In this document: positions 6,787-15,276 of the stretch, in pieces
Numbering within the stretch: position 1 is the stretch's first letter
Layout: every line of letters begins with the position of its first letter
Virus record (IMG/VR): IMGVR_UViG_3300042991_000757
Coordinates: 1-21,958 of that record
Reading direction: 5' to 3' (one strand)
Origin: a virus
DNA: 21,958 bases
Made by a program: the position numbers and the translations under genes
Notes under the pieces: model-generated
Databases searched by the model: none
What the model was told of the DNA's origin: nothing
The model's input: the letters and a program-made list of their open reading frames with translations, nothing else

Positions 6787-9114
6787 TTATTTTAAAATAT
6801 ACACATTAAATTTTGCTCTTGTTAAAGCGGTATAAAGAGATTGTAATCTCCTTTTAGGACTAATAGGAATATGTTCTGACAACATATCATCAATGTCTAT
6901 ATAAACATTATTATAAGTACTTCCTTGTGATTTATAAGATGTAATAGCAAATGATGATGATATATTAGCAAATAAAGATTTAAATTTCCAATATTTATTA
7001 AATTTTTTATCTGAATAATACATATCACAAATAGTTTCATAAGTTATTTGACCTTTATCAGATGGAATTGGAAAACGTTTTTTATTACCATCTTCATCAG
7101 TAATATATATCATATAACTATCAACATCACTTATTTTATTATTGAGTATTTTTTCAATAATAAATTCACTACTATTTTGAATTACTACTCCCTCTGATTC
7201 ATTAAAATAAGTTTCATTAAAAAATATAACCTCTCCTTCAATAAATTTGTTATTAGGATAATTATATATTAAATTCCTTAAAGTATTGTTGTGAGAGTCA
7301 ATAATTGCGTTTCTATAACCAATTATTTTATTATTCAATAAATCATTTTTATGATGCTTGATATAATGAAATGGAAATGTGAATTTATCAAGCAAATGAA
7401 TTCCTTTATCATTAATAACATTTTCAGTTTTTAACAAATTCATTATTTTTTGAATATTACAATTATCTTGTATTTCTTTTGCTATTTCATTAGCAACAAA
7501 TACAATAGGATTATCAGCCTCTTGTCTTACAACTTCAGTAAGTTCTTGTGAAAGTTCTTCCGGTAAATTCCAATAAAAAACAGGACTATCTTTATTATTA
7601 TCTTTTATTGAAAGTATTGGTGGTAATTGGTTTTTATCTCCAACAAATATAATTTTAGTAAATATATTTGTTTCATTAAATACAATGTCTAACATTTCTT
7701 GTGAAAACATAGAACATTCGTCAATTACAAAACAAAGATTATCATATTTACAAATTGCATCTTTAATTTTATAAAGATTAGGCTCAAATGTTTTAGCTCC
7801 ATTTGATAATATCTTTTCTTTGTATCCGTAAGCAGATGCAAAAGTTGTAACATTAGGAATAGAACGAGCTAACACATTTTTTGCTTTATGCGAAACTGTA
7901 ATTCCAATAATATCATTTGACTTTGGAAATTCTTTTTTAAAATCATTAAAAGCGGTTTTAATCATCGTGGTATTATGTGTAACAGTATAATCATTAGTTA
8001 CATATAAATGCCTATCATCATCAACTAATAAACATTGACCATCCATATAACCAATAAAATTAGCAGAAATAATTTTCTTTTTAAATTTATAATAAAATTT
8101 ATGTTTTTCAAAAACATCTTTTCTATTGCTTATTTTAAAAGGATTAAATTTTGTTCTCAACGAAATATTATATTCAATCCCTTTGTCTTTTCTGTAAAAT
8201 TCTCTTAAAACAGCATAAGAACCTAAACTTCTTGCTAAATTTAAAAAATCATTTGCAAGAACATTAGAAATAGTAGAATAAGATAATTTCATTTTTGTTT
8301 TAAAATCAATAATAGAACCATCTGAATCCATCAAACCCTTTAATAATTCAATTCTATTTTCTATCGAATTATAAAGATAAGAATGTGGAATAAATTTTTC
8401 TTTTGATTTAACCCCCAATAATAAATAATGATCAAGATATTTTCTTAATCCAACATTAAAAGTTATTACACCTGTATTTGTATTTTTTTTTTTTAATTCA
8501 GATAATTTAACAATAACATCAAAAGGAACTATATTTTTAATTAAATCAAAAGTTTCTTGTATTCTATCAGAATTCATTGTTAATGTATATCCTCTATTAA
8601 TGGGAAAATATCCATTTCCTATTAATAAACCCATAAGATAGGGATGTAAAAATAAATCACTCGTTTTAAATTCAATTGGCTCTACTAAATCAACTGAATA
8701 ATAATAATTGGATTTAATATTTTTTGTTTTATTAATATTAGGTAATATTTCTTTTAATGAAAAAACAGAATATTTATTTTTTTCTATTTGTTTTTTTGTT
8801 TGAACTTCCCATAAATGATCTATACAACATCTTGTGGTTGATCCATCAGAAAAAGTAAGTTTATATATTTCTAAATTTTCTCCTTTAAAAGTTTCTAAAA
8901 CTTTTATTTGTTTTCCATACTTATTAATAACAAAACTTCCTTTTTTAATATTCCTCATTTCAGTATATCCATAAGGAGTTAAAATTGGTTCGTCATAAGG
9001 CTGTAATTTTCCGTGTCCGGCAGCGCCGGTAATTCTCATTACTCGGTGCTGGCTGGACAAGAAATTAATGATTTTATTTTTACCAACTTCTTGTGATGGT
9101 GTTAAAACTATCAT
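6787..9114 (-). CDS. SF1 DNA helicase (Dda/RecD-like) interrupted by an intein
   Basis: 775 residues; without the intein (37-381) the helicase is 430 residues, the size of T4 Dda. It unwinds DNA using ATP, probably 5' to 3' as for Dda/RecD2. Motifs: Q-like start LTPSQ; Walker A GAAGHGK|TT, split by the intein exactly between Lys36 and Thr382; Walker B FVIDECSM (462-469); motif III GDKNQLPP (492-499); motif V/SH3-side SYKSQGSTY (726-734); motif VI ALTRAK (763-768). All are intact. Until the intein is spliced out the P-loop cannot form, so helicase activity should depend on splicing. The stop is 9 nt before the clamp start; the start abuts the coiled-coil gene (stop at 9115). Confidence 0.93.
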   Translation of the reverse strand: MIVLTPSQEVGKNKIINFLSSQHRVMRITGAAGHGKLQPYDEPILTPYGYTEMRNIKKGSFVINKYGKQIKVLETFKGENLEIYKLTFSDGSTTRCCIDHLWEVQTKKQIEKNKYSVFSLKEILPNINKTKNIKSNYYYSVDLVEPIEFKTSDLFLHPYLMGLLIGNGYFPINRGYTLTMNSDRIQETFDLIKNIVPFDVIVKLSELKKKNTNTGVITFNVGLRKYLDHYLLLGVKSKEKFIPHSYLYNSIENRIELLKGLMDSDGSIIDFKTKMKLSYSTISNVLANDFLNLARSLGSYAVLREFYRKDKGIEYNISLRTKFNPFKISNRKDVFEKHKFYYKFKKKIISANFIGYMDGQCLLVDDDRHLYVTNDYTVTHNTTMIKTAFNDFKKEFPKSNDIIGITVSHKAKNVLARSIPNVTTFASAYGYKEKILSNGAKTFEPNLYKIKDAICKYDNLCFVIDECSMFSQEMLDIVFNETNIFTKIIFVGDKNQLPPILSIKDNNKDSPVFYWNLPEELSQELTEVVRQEADNPIVFVANEIAKEIQDNCNIQKIMNLLKTENVINDKGIHLLDKFTFPFHYIKHHKNDLLNNKIIGYRNAIIDSHNNTLRNLIYNYPNNKFIEGEVIFFNETYFNESEGVVIQNSSEFIIEKILNNKISDVDSYMIYITDEDGNKKRFPIPSDKGQITYETICDMYYSDKKFNKYWKFKSLFANISSSFAITSYKSQGSTYNNVYIDIDDMLSEHIPISPKRRLQSLYTALTRAKFNVYILK
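7972..9006 (-). mobile_element. Class 3-type intein with LAGLIDADG endonuclease domain in helicase Walker A loop
   Basis: 345 residues in frame (helicase residues 37-381). The C-terminal junction is canonical: VTHN|T. The N-terminal residue is Leu, not Cys/Ser/Ala. The sequence instead carries the class 3 triad: Trp in block B (IDHLWEV, two residues after the block-B His), Cys at block F position 4 (GQCLLVDDD, residue 361) and Thr just before the His-Asn in block G. In class 3 inteins the block-F Cys makes the first branched intermediate, so Leu1 is not a defect. Two LAGLIDADG helices follow: YLMGLLIGNGYF (159-170) and LLKGLMDSDGSI (257-268). The first has Asn where the catalytic Asp is expected. 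Splicing residues look intact, endonuclease activity doubtful. Confidence 0.88.
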
Positions 9115-10047
9115 TTATTTTATTTTATTGATTTGTTGTTCTAACCACGCTATAACTTTTGTGTTCATAGATTTTAAACCAATCTGAACTTCTTTTCCAA
9201 ATGGTGTATCAAAAGTCATATTGTTTAATGCTAATAAACGCTCTTTGTACTCGTTTAAAACAACTTTATCCTTTTGTAAAGGGTCAACTACATTTGCCAC
9301 CTTTTCTTTTAATGTAGCCCCTGTTTTGACTTTCATTTCAACAATTTCATCATCTTTTAATTGCTTCGCAGAAATACATTGTGATAATAGTAATTGAAAT
9401 TGTTCTTCCGTACTTTGTAAACTTAAACCGGAAATATCAGTAAAAGATGAATAAGGCAATAATTGACGTTCACGTTGATCATAAATATTTTGTTTATGTA
9501 AACGATCTTCTTTTTCTTTTTCTTGTTTTAGATTATCTTCAGAAACAAGTTTAACCATTTTTTTTAAATTCTGATAATCTTCTTCTGAAATAACTCCTAA
9601 ATTAACACCCAAAAGATTTGGATTGTATTGTTCAATTTCTTTAAATCTTTTTTCTTTTAATGTATCTTGTTGTTTCTTTAATTGAATGGCTTTAAAATTT
9701 TCTATTTCAGAAAGGTTTATTTCCATTATTTCCGTTTGACTACTTATAATTTTTGCTGTTGCATCAATAAATTGTCCCGCTTTTAAATGATAATCTTTTA
9801 AACTCTTACGAATTTTATCTGTATTTGTACGCACTTTAACAAGTTTCTTTCTTAACTCAGATGATTGAATAGAAATTTCATCTGTAATTTCTGAATTTAT
9901 TAAAAGATTATAAACTTCTAAATATCCCTTTAATTCTAACTCAGTAACATTAAAGGATTGTCTTAATTGAATACCTTGATTTTCATCTAAATTATAATCT
10001 TTTGGATTAATTATTATTACGTCCGTATTTATTTTTGTTGTGTTCAT
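9115..10047 (-). CDS. Coiled-coil protein of the replication block
   Basis: 310 residues. Residues about 60-200 are rich in Glu/Lys/Gln with long heptad stretches (for example KAIQLKKQQDTLKEKRFKEI and LKQEKEKEDRLHKQ), so a long coiled coil is expected. The C-terminal third is a mixed domain ending WLEQQINKIK. No named family is recognised with certainty; similar coiled-coil proteins lie next to recombination or ssDNA-binding genes in many phages (DUF1351-like), which is context only. It overlaps the upstream membrane protein by 4 nt (ATGA) and abuts the helicase start, so it is co-translated with replication proteins. Confidence 0.8.
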   Translation of the reverse strand: MNTTKINTDVIIINPKDYNLDENQGIQLRQSFNVTELELKGYLEVYNLLINSEITDEISIQSSELRKKLVKVRTNTDKIRKSLKDYHLKAGQFIDATAKIISSQTEIMEINLSEIENFKAIQLKKQQDTLKEKRFKEIEQYNPNLLGVNLGVISEEDYQNLKKMVKLVSEDNLKQEKEKEDRLHKQNIYDQRERQLLPYSSFTDISGLSLQSTEEQFQLLLSQCISAKQLKDDEIVEMKVKTGATLKEKVANVVDPLQKDKVVLNEYKERLLALNNMTFDTPFGKEVQIGLKSMNTKVIAWLEQQINKIK

Positions 10048-10238
10048 ATTGTTATTCTAAATTTTGGTTTTTTAATCGTTGGATTAAACTTATTTTTATC
10101 TTTTTTTATTTGTGAAGATACATAGTAACCTGTGAAACCTGCTACAACAAGAGTTTGAAATATCTGTCGTGTTAGTTTTTTTTTAGCCCATATAGTTACT
10201 ACTCTACCTACCGCAACCATTCCTATCCAAGCATACAT
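10044..10238 (-). CDS. Small membrane protein
   Basis: 64 residues. A first hydrophobic segment (YAWIGMVAVGRVVTIWA, residues 2-18) and a second (IFQTLVVAGFTGYYV, 26-40) are separated by a basic loop (KKKLTRQ) and followed by a Lys/Pro-rich tail. One or two membrane passes are likely. Overlaps: TAATG with the upstream gene stop, ATGA with the downstream coiled-coil gene. Function unknown. Confidence 0.7.
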   Translation of the reverse strand: MYAWIGMVAVGRVVTIWAKKKLTRQIFQTLVVAGFTGYYVSSQIKKDKNKFNPTIKKPKFRITI

Positions 10239-10666
10239 TATTTTATAATTATTCTTGTTATATTATTAATATAATCTAATTGCATGTTAATGCCGAAAAA
10301 TTCTTTTGCTTCTCTTAAAACTTCATTTAAAAAAATTTCAAATTCATATTGCATTAAACTTTCAAAAGAAAGAGTATATAATTCTTCTGAATTATCTAAT
10401 GCAGTTCCTTTAAATTCTTTTGGTAAAAACTTTTTAAAATGAGTGTCAACTTCCGAAAAATCACTACCTGTATCTTCTGATATACGTGTTACAATTGCTG
10501 AATACAATGCTTTTTGCTTATCGGTAATAGTATTACGATCTTCTTCTAAATATAAATTAAATATATGCCCTTTATCAGAAATTTTATTTAAAAAAGAATT
10601 TAACTTTTTTGCTTGAACGTCATTAATAGGTCTAATTTCTTTATTTTCTATAAATATTTTAAACAT
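10238..10666 (-). CDS. Hypothetical protein, weakly NinB-like
   Basis: 142 residues from ATG 10666; an upstream TTG at 10702 is less likely because it would place 12 hydrophobic residues inside a terminator-like hairpin. The order 'TDKQKALYSAIVTRIS', 'VDTHFKKFLP', 'LSFESLMQYEFEIFLNEVL' resembles NinB-type phage recombination proteins (pattern: polar lead, aromatic helix, H-x-x-x-K-x-x-F, then a final helix), but identity is too low to name it. It lies next to SSB, a common place for recombination mediators. Gene call firm, function tentative. Confidence 0.75.
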   Translation of the reverse strand: MFKIFIENKEIRPINDVQAKKLNSFLNKISDKGHIFNLYLEEDRNTITDKQKALYSAIVTRISEDTGSDFSEVDTHFKKFLPKEFKGTALDNSEELYTLSFESLMQYEFEIFLNEVLREAKEFFGINMQLDYINNITRIIIK

Positions 10667-10692
10667 AAATAATAAATTAATAATTAATAAAA

Positions 10693-10721
10693 TAGGGTGC
10701 AACGATAAACGCTACACCCTA
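10693..10721 (-). terminator. Hairpin, probable terminator after SSB gene
   Basis: TAGGGTG (10693-10699) pairs with CACCCTA (10715-10721); further pairs inside leave a 5-nt loop (10705-10709). On the minus strand it follows the SSB stop by about 30 nt and is followed by TTTTATTAATTATTAATTTATT, a weak T-rich tail. It may end or attenuate transcription between SSB and the 142-residue gene. Confidence 0.45.
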
Positions 10722-10751
10722 CAAATTTGGTTTAACGCTTTTTTTAATTAA

Positions 10752-11570
10752 TTAAAATGGCAAATCATCTGGTGCTAAATTTGAAACAATTTCATTATTT
10801 GGGACTTGTTCAAAATCTGATTTTGTCGGATTATTTTGTTGAACTTTTTGTTCAAATGATTGAATAGCATCTGTATTTGTTTTAATAGATTCGGATGAAG
10901 ATTGATCTTTATCTTGCATTTTATTGTTTATATATTTTGCAAATTGACCACCTTTTGAGGCGTGTAATTTACCCTCTACACTTTCTTTAATTTTGTTTTG
11001 TACCCAAGGATAAATACCTGCAAAGTTTTCACTTTCAAAACCAAAATTAATATCAAACAATATTAAATCATTTGTTCTTACAAATTTATCTTCTCTACCG
11101 GTAATAAACATTGGACTTAAAACACCAAGGCTTTCTATATTTGCATAAGTTTTTCCATCTTTTCCCAAATTGTGAATTACATTAACAATACAAGGCATTC
11201 CAATGATTTTTGATAAATCAACTTCTTTTGGTTTAGTAATATCAATATTAAAACCGGTTTTTAATCTTAAAGCCAATTTTGAATATTGTTGCTTTTCCGA
11301 ATTAAATGAGATAAGATAATTCATGTTTTCAGATAAAACCATTACCTTAGGGTCTTTATCTTCTTGATAAATAATTTGTTTTTCAAAAGGAAATTCAAAA
11401 AATAACATAACTTCTGGTTTAATACCAAACTTTGTTTCATGTGAACCTGTACCTACAATTCCATAAAGATAAGCGGGATGATAACCTGCTGAAATTAATT
11501 TTAGATTAGGATTTTTTTCTTTTTTTGATCCTCCTAATGGAGGTGTCATTGATTGTGAATTAGAATTCAT
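10752..11570 (-). CDS. Single-stranded DNA-binding protein with acidic C-terminal tip
   Basis: 272 residues. Residues 25-185 look like a beta-rich OB-type domain of phage SSB type (ISAGYHPAYLYGIVGTGSH, VMLFFEFPFEKQ, IGMPCIVNVIHNLGKDGKTYANIESLGVL). A disordered, Ser/Gln/Asn-rich linker (about 210-262) leads to the tip APDDLPF, which matches the conserved acidic end of bacterial SSBs (DDDIPF) that recruits partner proteins. Expected role: coating ssDNA at the phage fork and recruiting the helicase and recombination proteins. It lies between the IHF-like genes and a hairpin, consistent with the end of a transcription unit. Confidence 0.83.
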   Translation of the reverse strand: MNSNSQSMTPPLGGSKKEKNPNLKLISAGYHPAYLYGIVGTGSHETKFGIKPEVMLFFEFPFEKQIIYQEDKDPKVMVLSENMNYLISFNSEKQQYSKLALRLKTGFNIDITKPKEVDLSKIIGMPCIVNVIHNLGKDGKTYANIESLGVLSPMFITGREDKFVRTNDLILFDINFGFESENFAGIYPWVQNKIKESVEGKLHASKGGQFAKYINNKMQDKDQSSSESIKTNTDAIQSFEQKVQQNNPTKSDFEQVPNNEIVSNLAPDDLPF

Positions 11571-11601
11571 TTTTAAAAAAATTTAAGATTAATAATTTAT
11601 T

Positions 11602-11958
11602 TTACTTTTCTTCTTCTTTATCATAGTTTTCTTTAAAAAGACTATTAAAATTTTCTCCTCTTTTAATAATTAAGATAAAATATTTAAAATCGAATTTTTT
11701 ATAAACTACATCCATAAACCCATCCATAAATTTTAAATAAGTTTCTAAAAATAATTTAATGACTTTTTCGATTACATCTATATCGATATTTAAACTTTTA
11801 GATACCTCAATTAAATGTTGTTTAAATTGCTCGTTATCATAAACATCGTAAGCAAGTTTATCTTTCCAATAGTTTTTAAACTCTGCTAATGCTTTTGCTT
11901 TATAACGATAATTTTTTTTATCATTAACCGGTTTATTGTATCTTTTAAATTCATTCAC
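11602..11958 (-). CDS. IHF/HU-like DNA-binding subunit, divergent
   Basis: 118 residues from a GTG codon at 11958; no in-frame ATG is available upstream and the GTG sits within GTGAATGA, overlapping the preceding stop. Residues 40-100 follow the HU/IHF N-terminal pattern: helix QHLIEVSKSLN, IDIDVIEKVIKLFLETYLKFM and the strand YKKFDFKYFILI where HU has its GxFxxxxR strand. The DNA-embracing arm is shortened and the NPRTG motif is missing, so this copy may be a structural partner of the next gene rather than an independent DNA binder. A 30-residue basic N-terminal extension precedes the fold. Tandem IHF-like genes are characteristic of crAss-like phages. Confidence 0.65.
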   Translation of the reverse strand: MNEFKRYNKPVNDKKNYRYKAKALAEFKNYWKDKLAYDVYDNEQFKQHLIEVSKSLNIDIDVIEKVIKLFLETYLKFMDGFMDVVYKKFDFKYFILIIKRGENFNSLFKENYDKEEEK

Positions 11959-12247
11959 CTTTATAAATTTTTTTCTTATCTAAATCTTTTTTAAAAGAAT
12001 TAAATATAGACATTTTAATTTTGAAGTAATTATCCTTATGGATTTTTTCTCCATTACGTGGATTAATTACAATTTTTGCAGGCATAATTTCTTTTCTTAA
12101 AGAAAGTATATTATGCAAGTAAACAATCTTTCCATTCAATAAATCTTCACGAAGTATTGCTAAGTATGTTTTAATTACATTAGTAACAAAAATTTTATCT
12201 TTACTTTTAATATTAAGTTTCTTGCTTATTTCATTTATGTATTTCAT
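11951..12247 (-). CDS. IHF/HU-like DNA-binding protein
   Basis: 98 residues from ATG 12247; an upstream TTG at 12295 would add 16 residues outside the fold. It has the size and order of HU/IHF: N-terminal helix pair (YINEISKKLNIKSKDKIFV, VIKTYLAILREDLLNG), strand KIVYLHNILSLRKE, and the arm INPRNGEKI (61-69) with the Pro that intercalates DNA, then the C-terminal helix FNSFKKDL. Expected to bend DNA, possibly as a heterodimer with the downstream gene, which overlaps by 8 nt. It follows DnaB, so a role at the replication origin or in genome compaction is plausible. Confidence 0.85.
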   Translation of the reverse strand: MKYINEISKKLNIKSKDKIFVTNVIKTYLAILREDLLNGKIVYLHNILSLRKEIMPAKIVINPRNGEKIHKDNYFKIKMSIFNSFKKDLDKKKIYKGE

Positions 12248-12326
12248 TTTTAAAAAGTGTTTATAATGTGATAGTTTTTTATATAACTTCTGCAAAGATA
12301 AACACTTTTTTTAATTAAACAAATAA

Positions 12327-13685
12327 TTATTTTATTTTCAAACTATTTATATCAATAATAAAATTCATATCAGATAGTTCCCCTTCTCTCTTTTTTGCTA
12401 CAATCAGGGTAGTATTAAAAAGTTCATCATTCGGAATTTCTATTCCGGGATTAGCTTGTTTTTTATAATATCCTTCTCGAAACAAAAAATAAACATCGTC
12501 AGCATCTTGCTCTATATTCCCACTTTCCCTTAAATCAGATAATTTAGGAATAGGTGGTACACGAAATTCAACACTTCTACCTAATTGTGCTAACGCTATA
12601 ATAGGAATATTATATTTTACAGCCAATTCCTTTAAGGTAGAAGTTATATAACCAATTTCTAAATCTCTGGTCCCATGTTTTTGTTTTGATCTTATTAATT
12701 GCAGATAATCAATTACAGCCCATTTAAGCAATCCTTGATTATAAAGTAACTCAAACTTCATTTTAATCTGTTCAATTGATTTTAAGCCGTCTGTAACATC
12801 AAATATTTGAAGATTTGATTTGTCTAATAATTCTGAATTTAATAATATTTGATCAACTTCATAATCAGTTAAATCACCTTTTTTTATTCGATTATAATTA
12901 ATATTTGTTTGAGCAGATATTAATTGGGATTTTACTTTTGATTTTGAAACTTCAAGAGTTATAAAACAACCGGCTCCTTTATCAGACATTTTTAAAGATA
13001 ATGCTTTCCCTAATAAAGATTTTCCCATTGAAGGTCTTGCAGCAATAATTATTAAATCAGTAGGATAAACACCGTCATAAATTTTATCATAGTGTTTAAT
13101 ACCTGTTTCAATAAAAACTTTTATATTATTTCGATAATTGTTTACTAATATTTCTAATTCTGTTTTATAATGAGTTTCTGTTTTTTTTAATTTATTAGTA
13201 ATTTCATTTAAAAGAGAATTATAATTATTTATAACATTATCTCCAAATTCAAAAACATCTTTACCAATAGAAGAAAAATTTTCATTTCTTAATGGTAATG
13301 TTTTCCAATAATCCCAAAGTACAAATTCTTTTAATTGAAATATATAATAATATAAATCAACACTATTTGAAATAATAAAATATTTTTGTTTTAAATTAAT
13401 AAGATACCATTCAGAATCTTCATTATCAAATGGCATATCATCAATTAAAATATTAAATCTTCTGAAATTATTTTCCATTTCTACTTTTAACCAAGTAGTA
13501 GTAAATATTTTATTTTCATTATAAATATTTACTAATGCTTCATAAATAATTTGATTACGTTCATCATTAAAATGCCACGGTTGTAAATCTAAATCTACAG
13601 CTGTTTTATAAGCATCAGTATATGATGTAAGTAAAACAATTATTCTATCTTCAATTTCTTTTCTTAATTTAATATCATAAAACAT
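12327..13685 (-). CDS. dnaB: Replicative DNA helicase, DnaB family
   Basis: 452 residues from ATG 13685; a TTG three codons upstream is less likely. Ring helicase that moves 5' to 3' on the lagging strand. N-terminal domain (about 1-110, LQPWHFNDERNQIIYEAL as in DnaB), linker, and RecA-like C-domain with Walker A ARPSMGKS (216-223), Walker B VIDYLQL (324-330), DnaB motif H4 SDLRESGNIEQDAD (383-396) and an Arg-containing end. All are intact. No primase domain is fused and no primase is in the window. It overlaps the preceding small gene by 11 nt and leads into the IHF-like pair. Confidence 0.95.
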   Translation of the reverse strand: MFYDIKLRKEIEDRIIVLLTSYTDAYKTAVDLDLQPWHFNDERNQIIYEALVNIYNENKIFTTTWLKVEMENNFRRFNILIDDMPFDNEDSEWYLINLKQKYFIISNSVDLYYYIFQLKEFVLWDYWKTLPLRNENFSSIGKDVFEFGDNVINNYNSLLNEITNKLKKTETHYKTELEILVNNYRNNIKVFIETGIKHYDKIYDGVYPTDLIIIAARPSMGKSLLGKALSLKMSDKGAGCFITLEVSKSKVKSQLISAQTNINYNRIKKGDLTDYEVDQILLNSELLDKSNLQIFDVTDGLKSIEQIKMKFELLYNQGLLKWAVIDYLQLIRSKQKHGTRDLEIGYITSTLKELAVKYNIPIIALAQLGRSVEFRVPPIPKLSDLRESGNIEQDADDVYFLFREGYYKKQANPGIEIPNDELFNTTLIVAKKREGELSDMNFIIDINSLKIK

Positions 13686-13923
13686 GTTTTTCAATTAATT
13701 TTAATGCGTTATTATAAGCGGATATTTGACCGATATCAAAATTTTGATTTTCTCTATCTTCAAAATCCCAATTATTTTTATTCATTAATTTATCAAATTC
13801 AGAAACATTATAATAATCTAAATTAAATTTATCATTATTTATAAGAATTCTTTGTTTAATTATATCTTCTATATCTTTTATTTCTTTTTTTAATAAATTG
13901 ATTAAATATTTTTTTTTTGTCAT
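13675..13923 (-). CDS. Small hypothetical protein upstream of DnaB
   Basis: 82 residues, mostly helical and Lys/Asp/Asn-rich. The N-terminal part (KKKYLINLLKKEIKDIEDIIKQ) is strongly amphipathic, and the C-terminal part (FDIGQISAYNNALKLIEKHV) is helical. No family recognised. It starts 3 nt after the DUF932 gene and overlaps the dnaB start, so it is coupled to both. A helicase-loader role would be context-only speculation. Confidence 0.7.
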   Translation of the reverse strand: MTKKKYLINLLKKEIKDIEDIIKQRILINNDKFNLDYYNVSEFDKLMNKNNWDFEDRENQNFDIGQISAYNNALKLIEKHVL

Positions 13924-13925
13924 TT

Positions 13926-14900
13926 TTATAAGGATTTTATAATTAAATTAAATGATTCTTGAAGTTTATTTTTTTCTGTTAGATAAAGATTTTTAAATTT
14001 ACTTTCATTAGAATTATAATTTTTATGTGATAAGTAAAAACTAATCCCATTAAATAAACCATAGGCAGTACCTGTAATTTTTTCTTGACCTATTCCTATT
14101 TGATATGATTTCCAAACATCTTCACGAATATTTTTAATACGTGTGCTATCTATTTTTTCACTTTTAAATACTTGCTCAATAAGTTTTTTAGCAACATTGT
14201 CTGGTATATAAGTTTTATTCATTTTATTGAAAATAATATTCATATTTTCAATATAAAGATTAGTAATACCCATAAGTTTATGTGCTTCTTTTAAAGAATT
14301 TTTAGCATTAATAGTATGTCTAATACTTACTTTATTTTTGATCCCCCCTAATGCTACATTAAGTGTATTATTACAAACAACACGAATAGGTGTAATACCG
14401 GCAACAATAGAACCGGAACCATCGTGTGAAGATGTAAGCAAAATATATATTTCAGTAGGATCATTATATCCTTTAATTTCAATATGATGTGGCATTTTTG
14501 CTGATATAAATATTTTTTCTCCATTTCCTAATGCTCCAGCTGTTTCAAACACAGCATCATCATCATCAATAACATTATCAAAAAATGAAAATACATCTGT
14601 ATTTTGAATTACCTTATAACGTTTTTTTACTATACCTAACGCTTGCATTGTATCAGTTCTAACAGTAGCATAATTATCTGTTATTAGTTTTGGCATTAAT
14701 GAATCTTGTTCATTAAATGCCGCTTCTTTATCAAAATAAATAGGTTTTAATTGTACTTCATAATCAAGATGCGCTAACTTAATTGCTTCTTCTGATGTTT
14801 TCGCACCATTTACTATTTGTCCTAAATCGTGCCATGCTTTTTCTGTTGAGAAAAATGACCATTCTTGTCGTTGTTCATTAAAGTTTAAATTGTGTGCCAT
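13926..14900 (-). CDS. DUF932 family protein
   Basis: 324 residues matching the phage/plasmid-like DUF932 (TIGR03299) pattern: AWHDLGQIV (22-30), YATVRTDTMQALGIV and YKVIQNTDVFSFFDNVI, IFISAKMP, then LLTSSHDGSGSIVAGITPIRVVCNNTL, the most characteristic stretch, and a C-terminal helical region. The biochemical function of the family is not established; members are widespread on phages, plasmids and integrative elements and are usually found near replication genes, as here. It opens the dense replication stretch that continues with DnaB. Confidence 0.93.
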   Translation of the reverse strand: MAHNLNFNEQRQEWSFFSTEKAWHDLGQIVNGAKTSEEAIKLAHLDYEVQLKPIYFDKEAAFNEQDSLMPKLITDNYATVRTDTMQALGIVKKRYKVIQNTDVFSFFDNVIDDDDAVFETAGALGNGEKIFISAKMPHHIEIKGYNDPTEIYILLTSSHDGSGSIVAGITPIRVVCNNTLNVALGGIKNKVSIRHTINAKNSLKEAHKLMGITNLYIENMNIIFNKMNKTYIPDNVAKKLIEQVFKSEKIDSTRIKNIREDVWKSYQIGIGQEKITGTAYGLFNGISFYLSHKNYNSNESKFKNLYLTEKNKLQESFNLIIKSL

Positions 14901-14953
14901 TGTGTTTAAATTTAAAATTATTTAATTATTGTAAAATTGATATAAATTATAAC

Positions 14954-15262
14954 TTATTTAGAATTATCTTTAAAATCATCTATTGAAAAATATCCAACGC
15001 CAATAAAATGAATAGAATTTGGATCTCCAAAACCATAATCATATTGGCATCTAATAGATAAACTTCCATCTTTTAATTTAAAAAAATTATTAAATTTACT
15101 AAATCCTTTAATGTATTTTTTTAAAATTTCAGATATTTCATCTATTTGTTTTTTATATTTTTCATTAATTTCAAGACTTAGGTATTCATAACCGTCATTT
15201 TGAAATATAAGTTCCGGATAATCTTTTTGAAATGTTATTAATTTCTTATAATCTATGTTCAT
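14954..15262 (-). CDS. Hypothetical protein
   Basis: 102 residues, acidic. An N-terminal helix-strand region (residues 1-55) is followed by strands containing SLSIRCQYDYGFG and FIGVGYFSIDDF. No family or motif recognised. It stands alone with an A/T-rich spacer of about 50 bp before the DUF932 gene; codon use and composition match its neighbours. Confidence 0.65.
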   Translation of the reverse strand: MNIDYKKLITFQKDYPELIFQNDGYEYLSLEINEKYKKQIDEISEILKKYIKGFSKFNNFFKLKDGSLSIRCQYDYGFGDPNSIHFIGVGYFSIDDFKDNSK

Positions 15263-15276
15263 AATATTTATATTTT

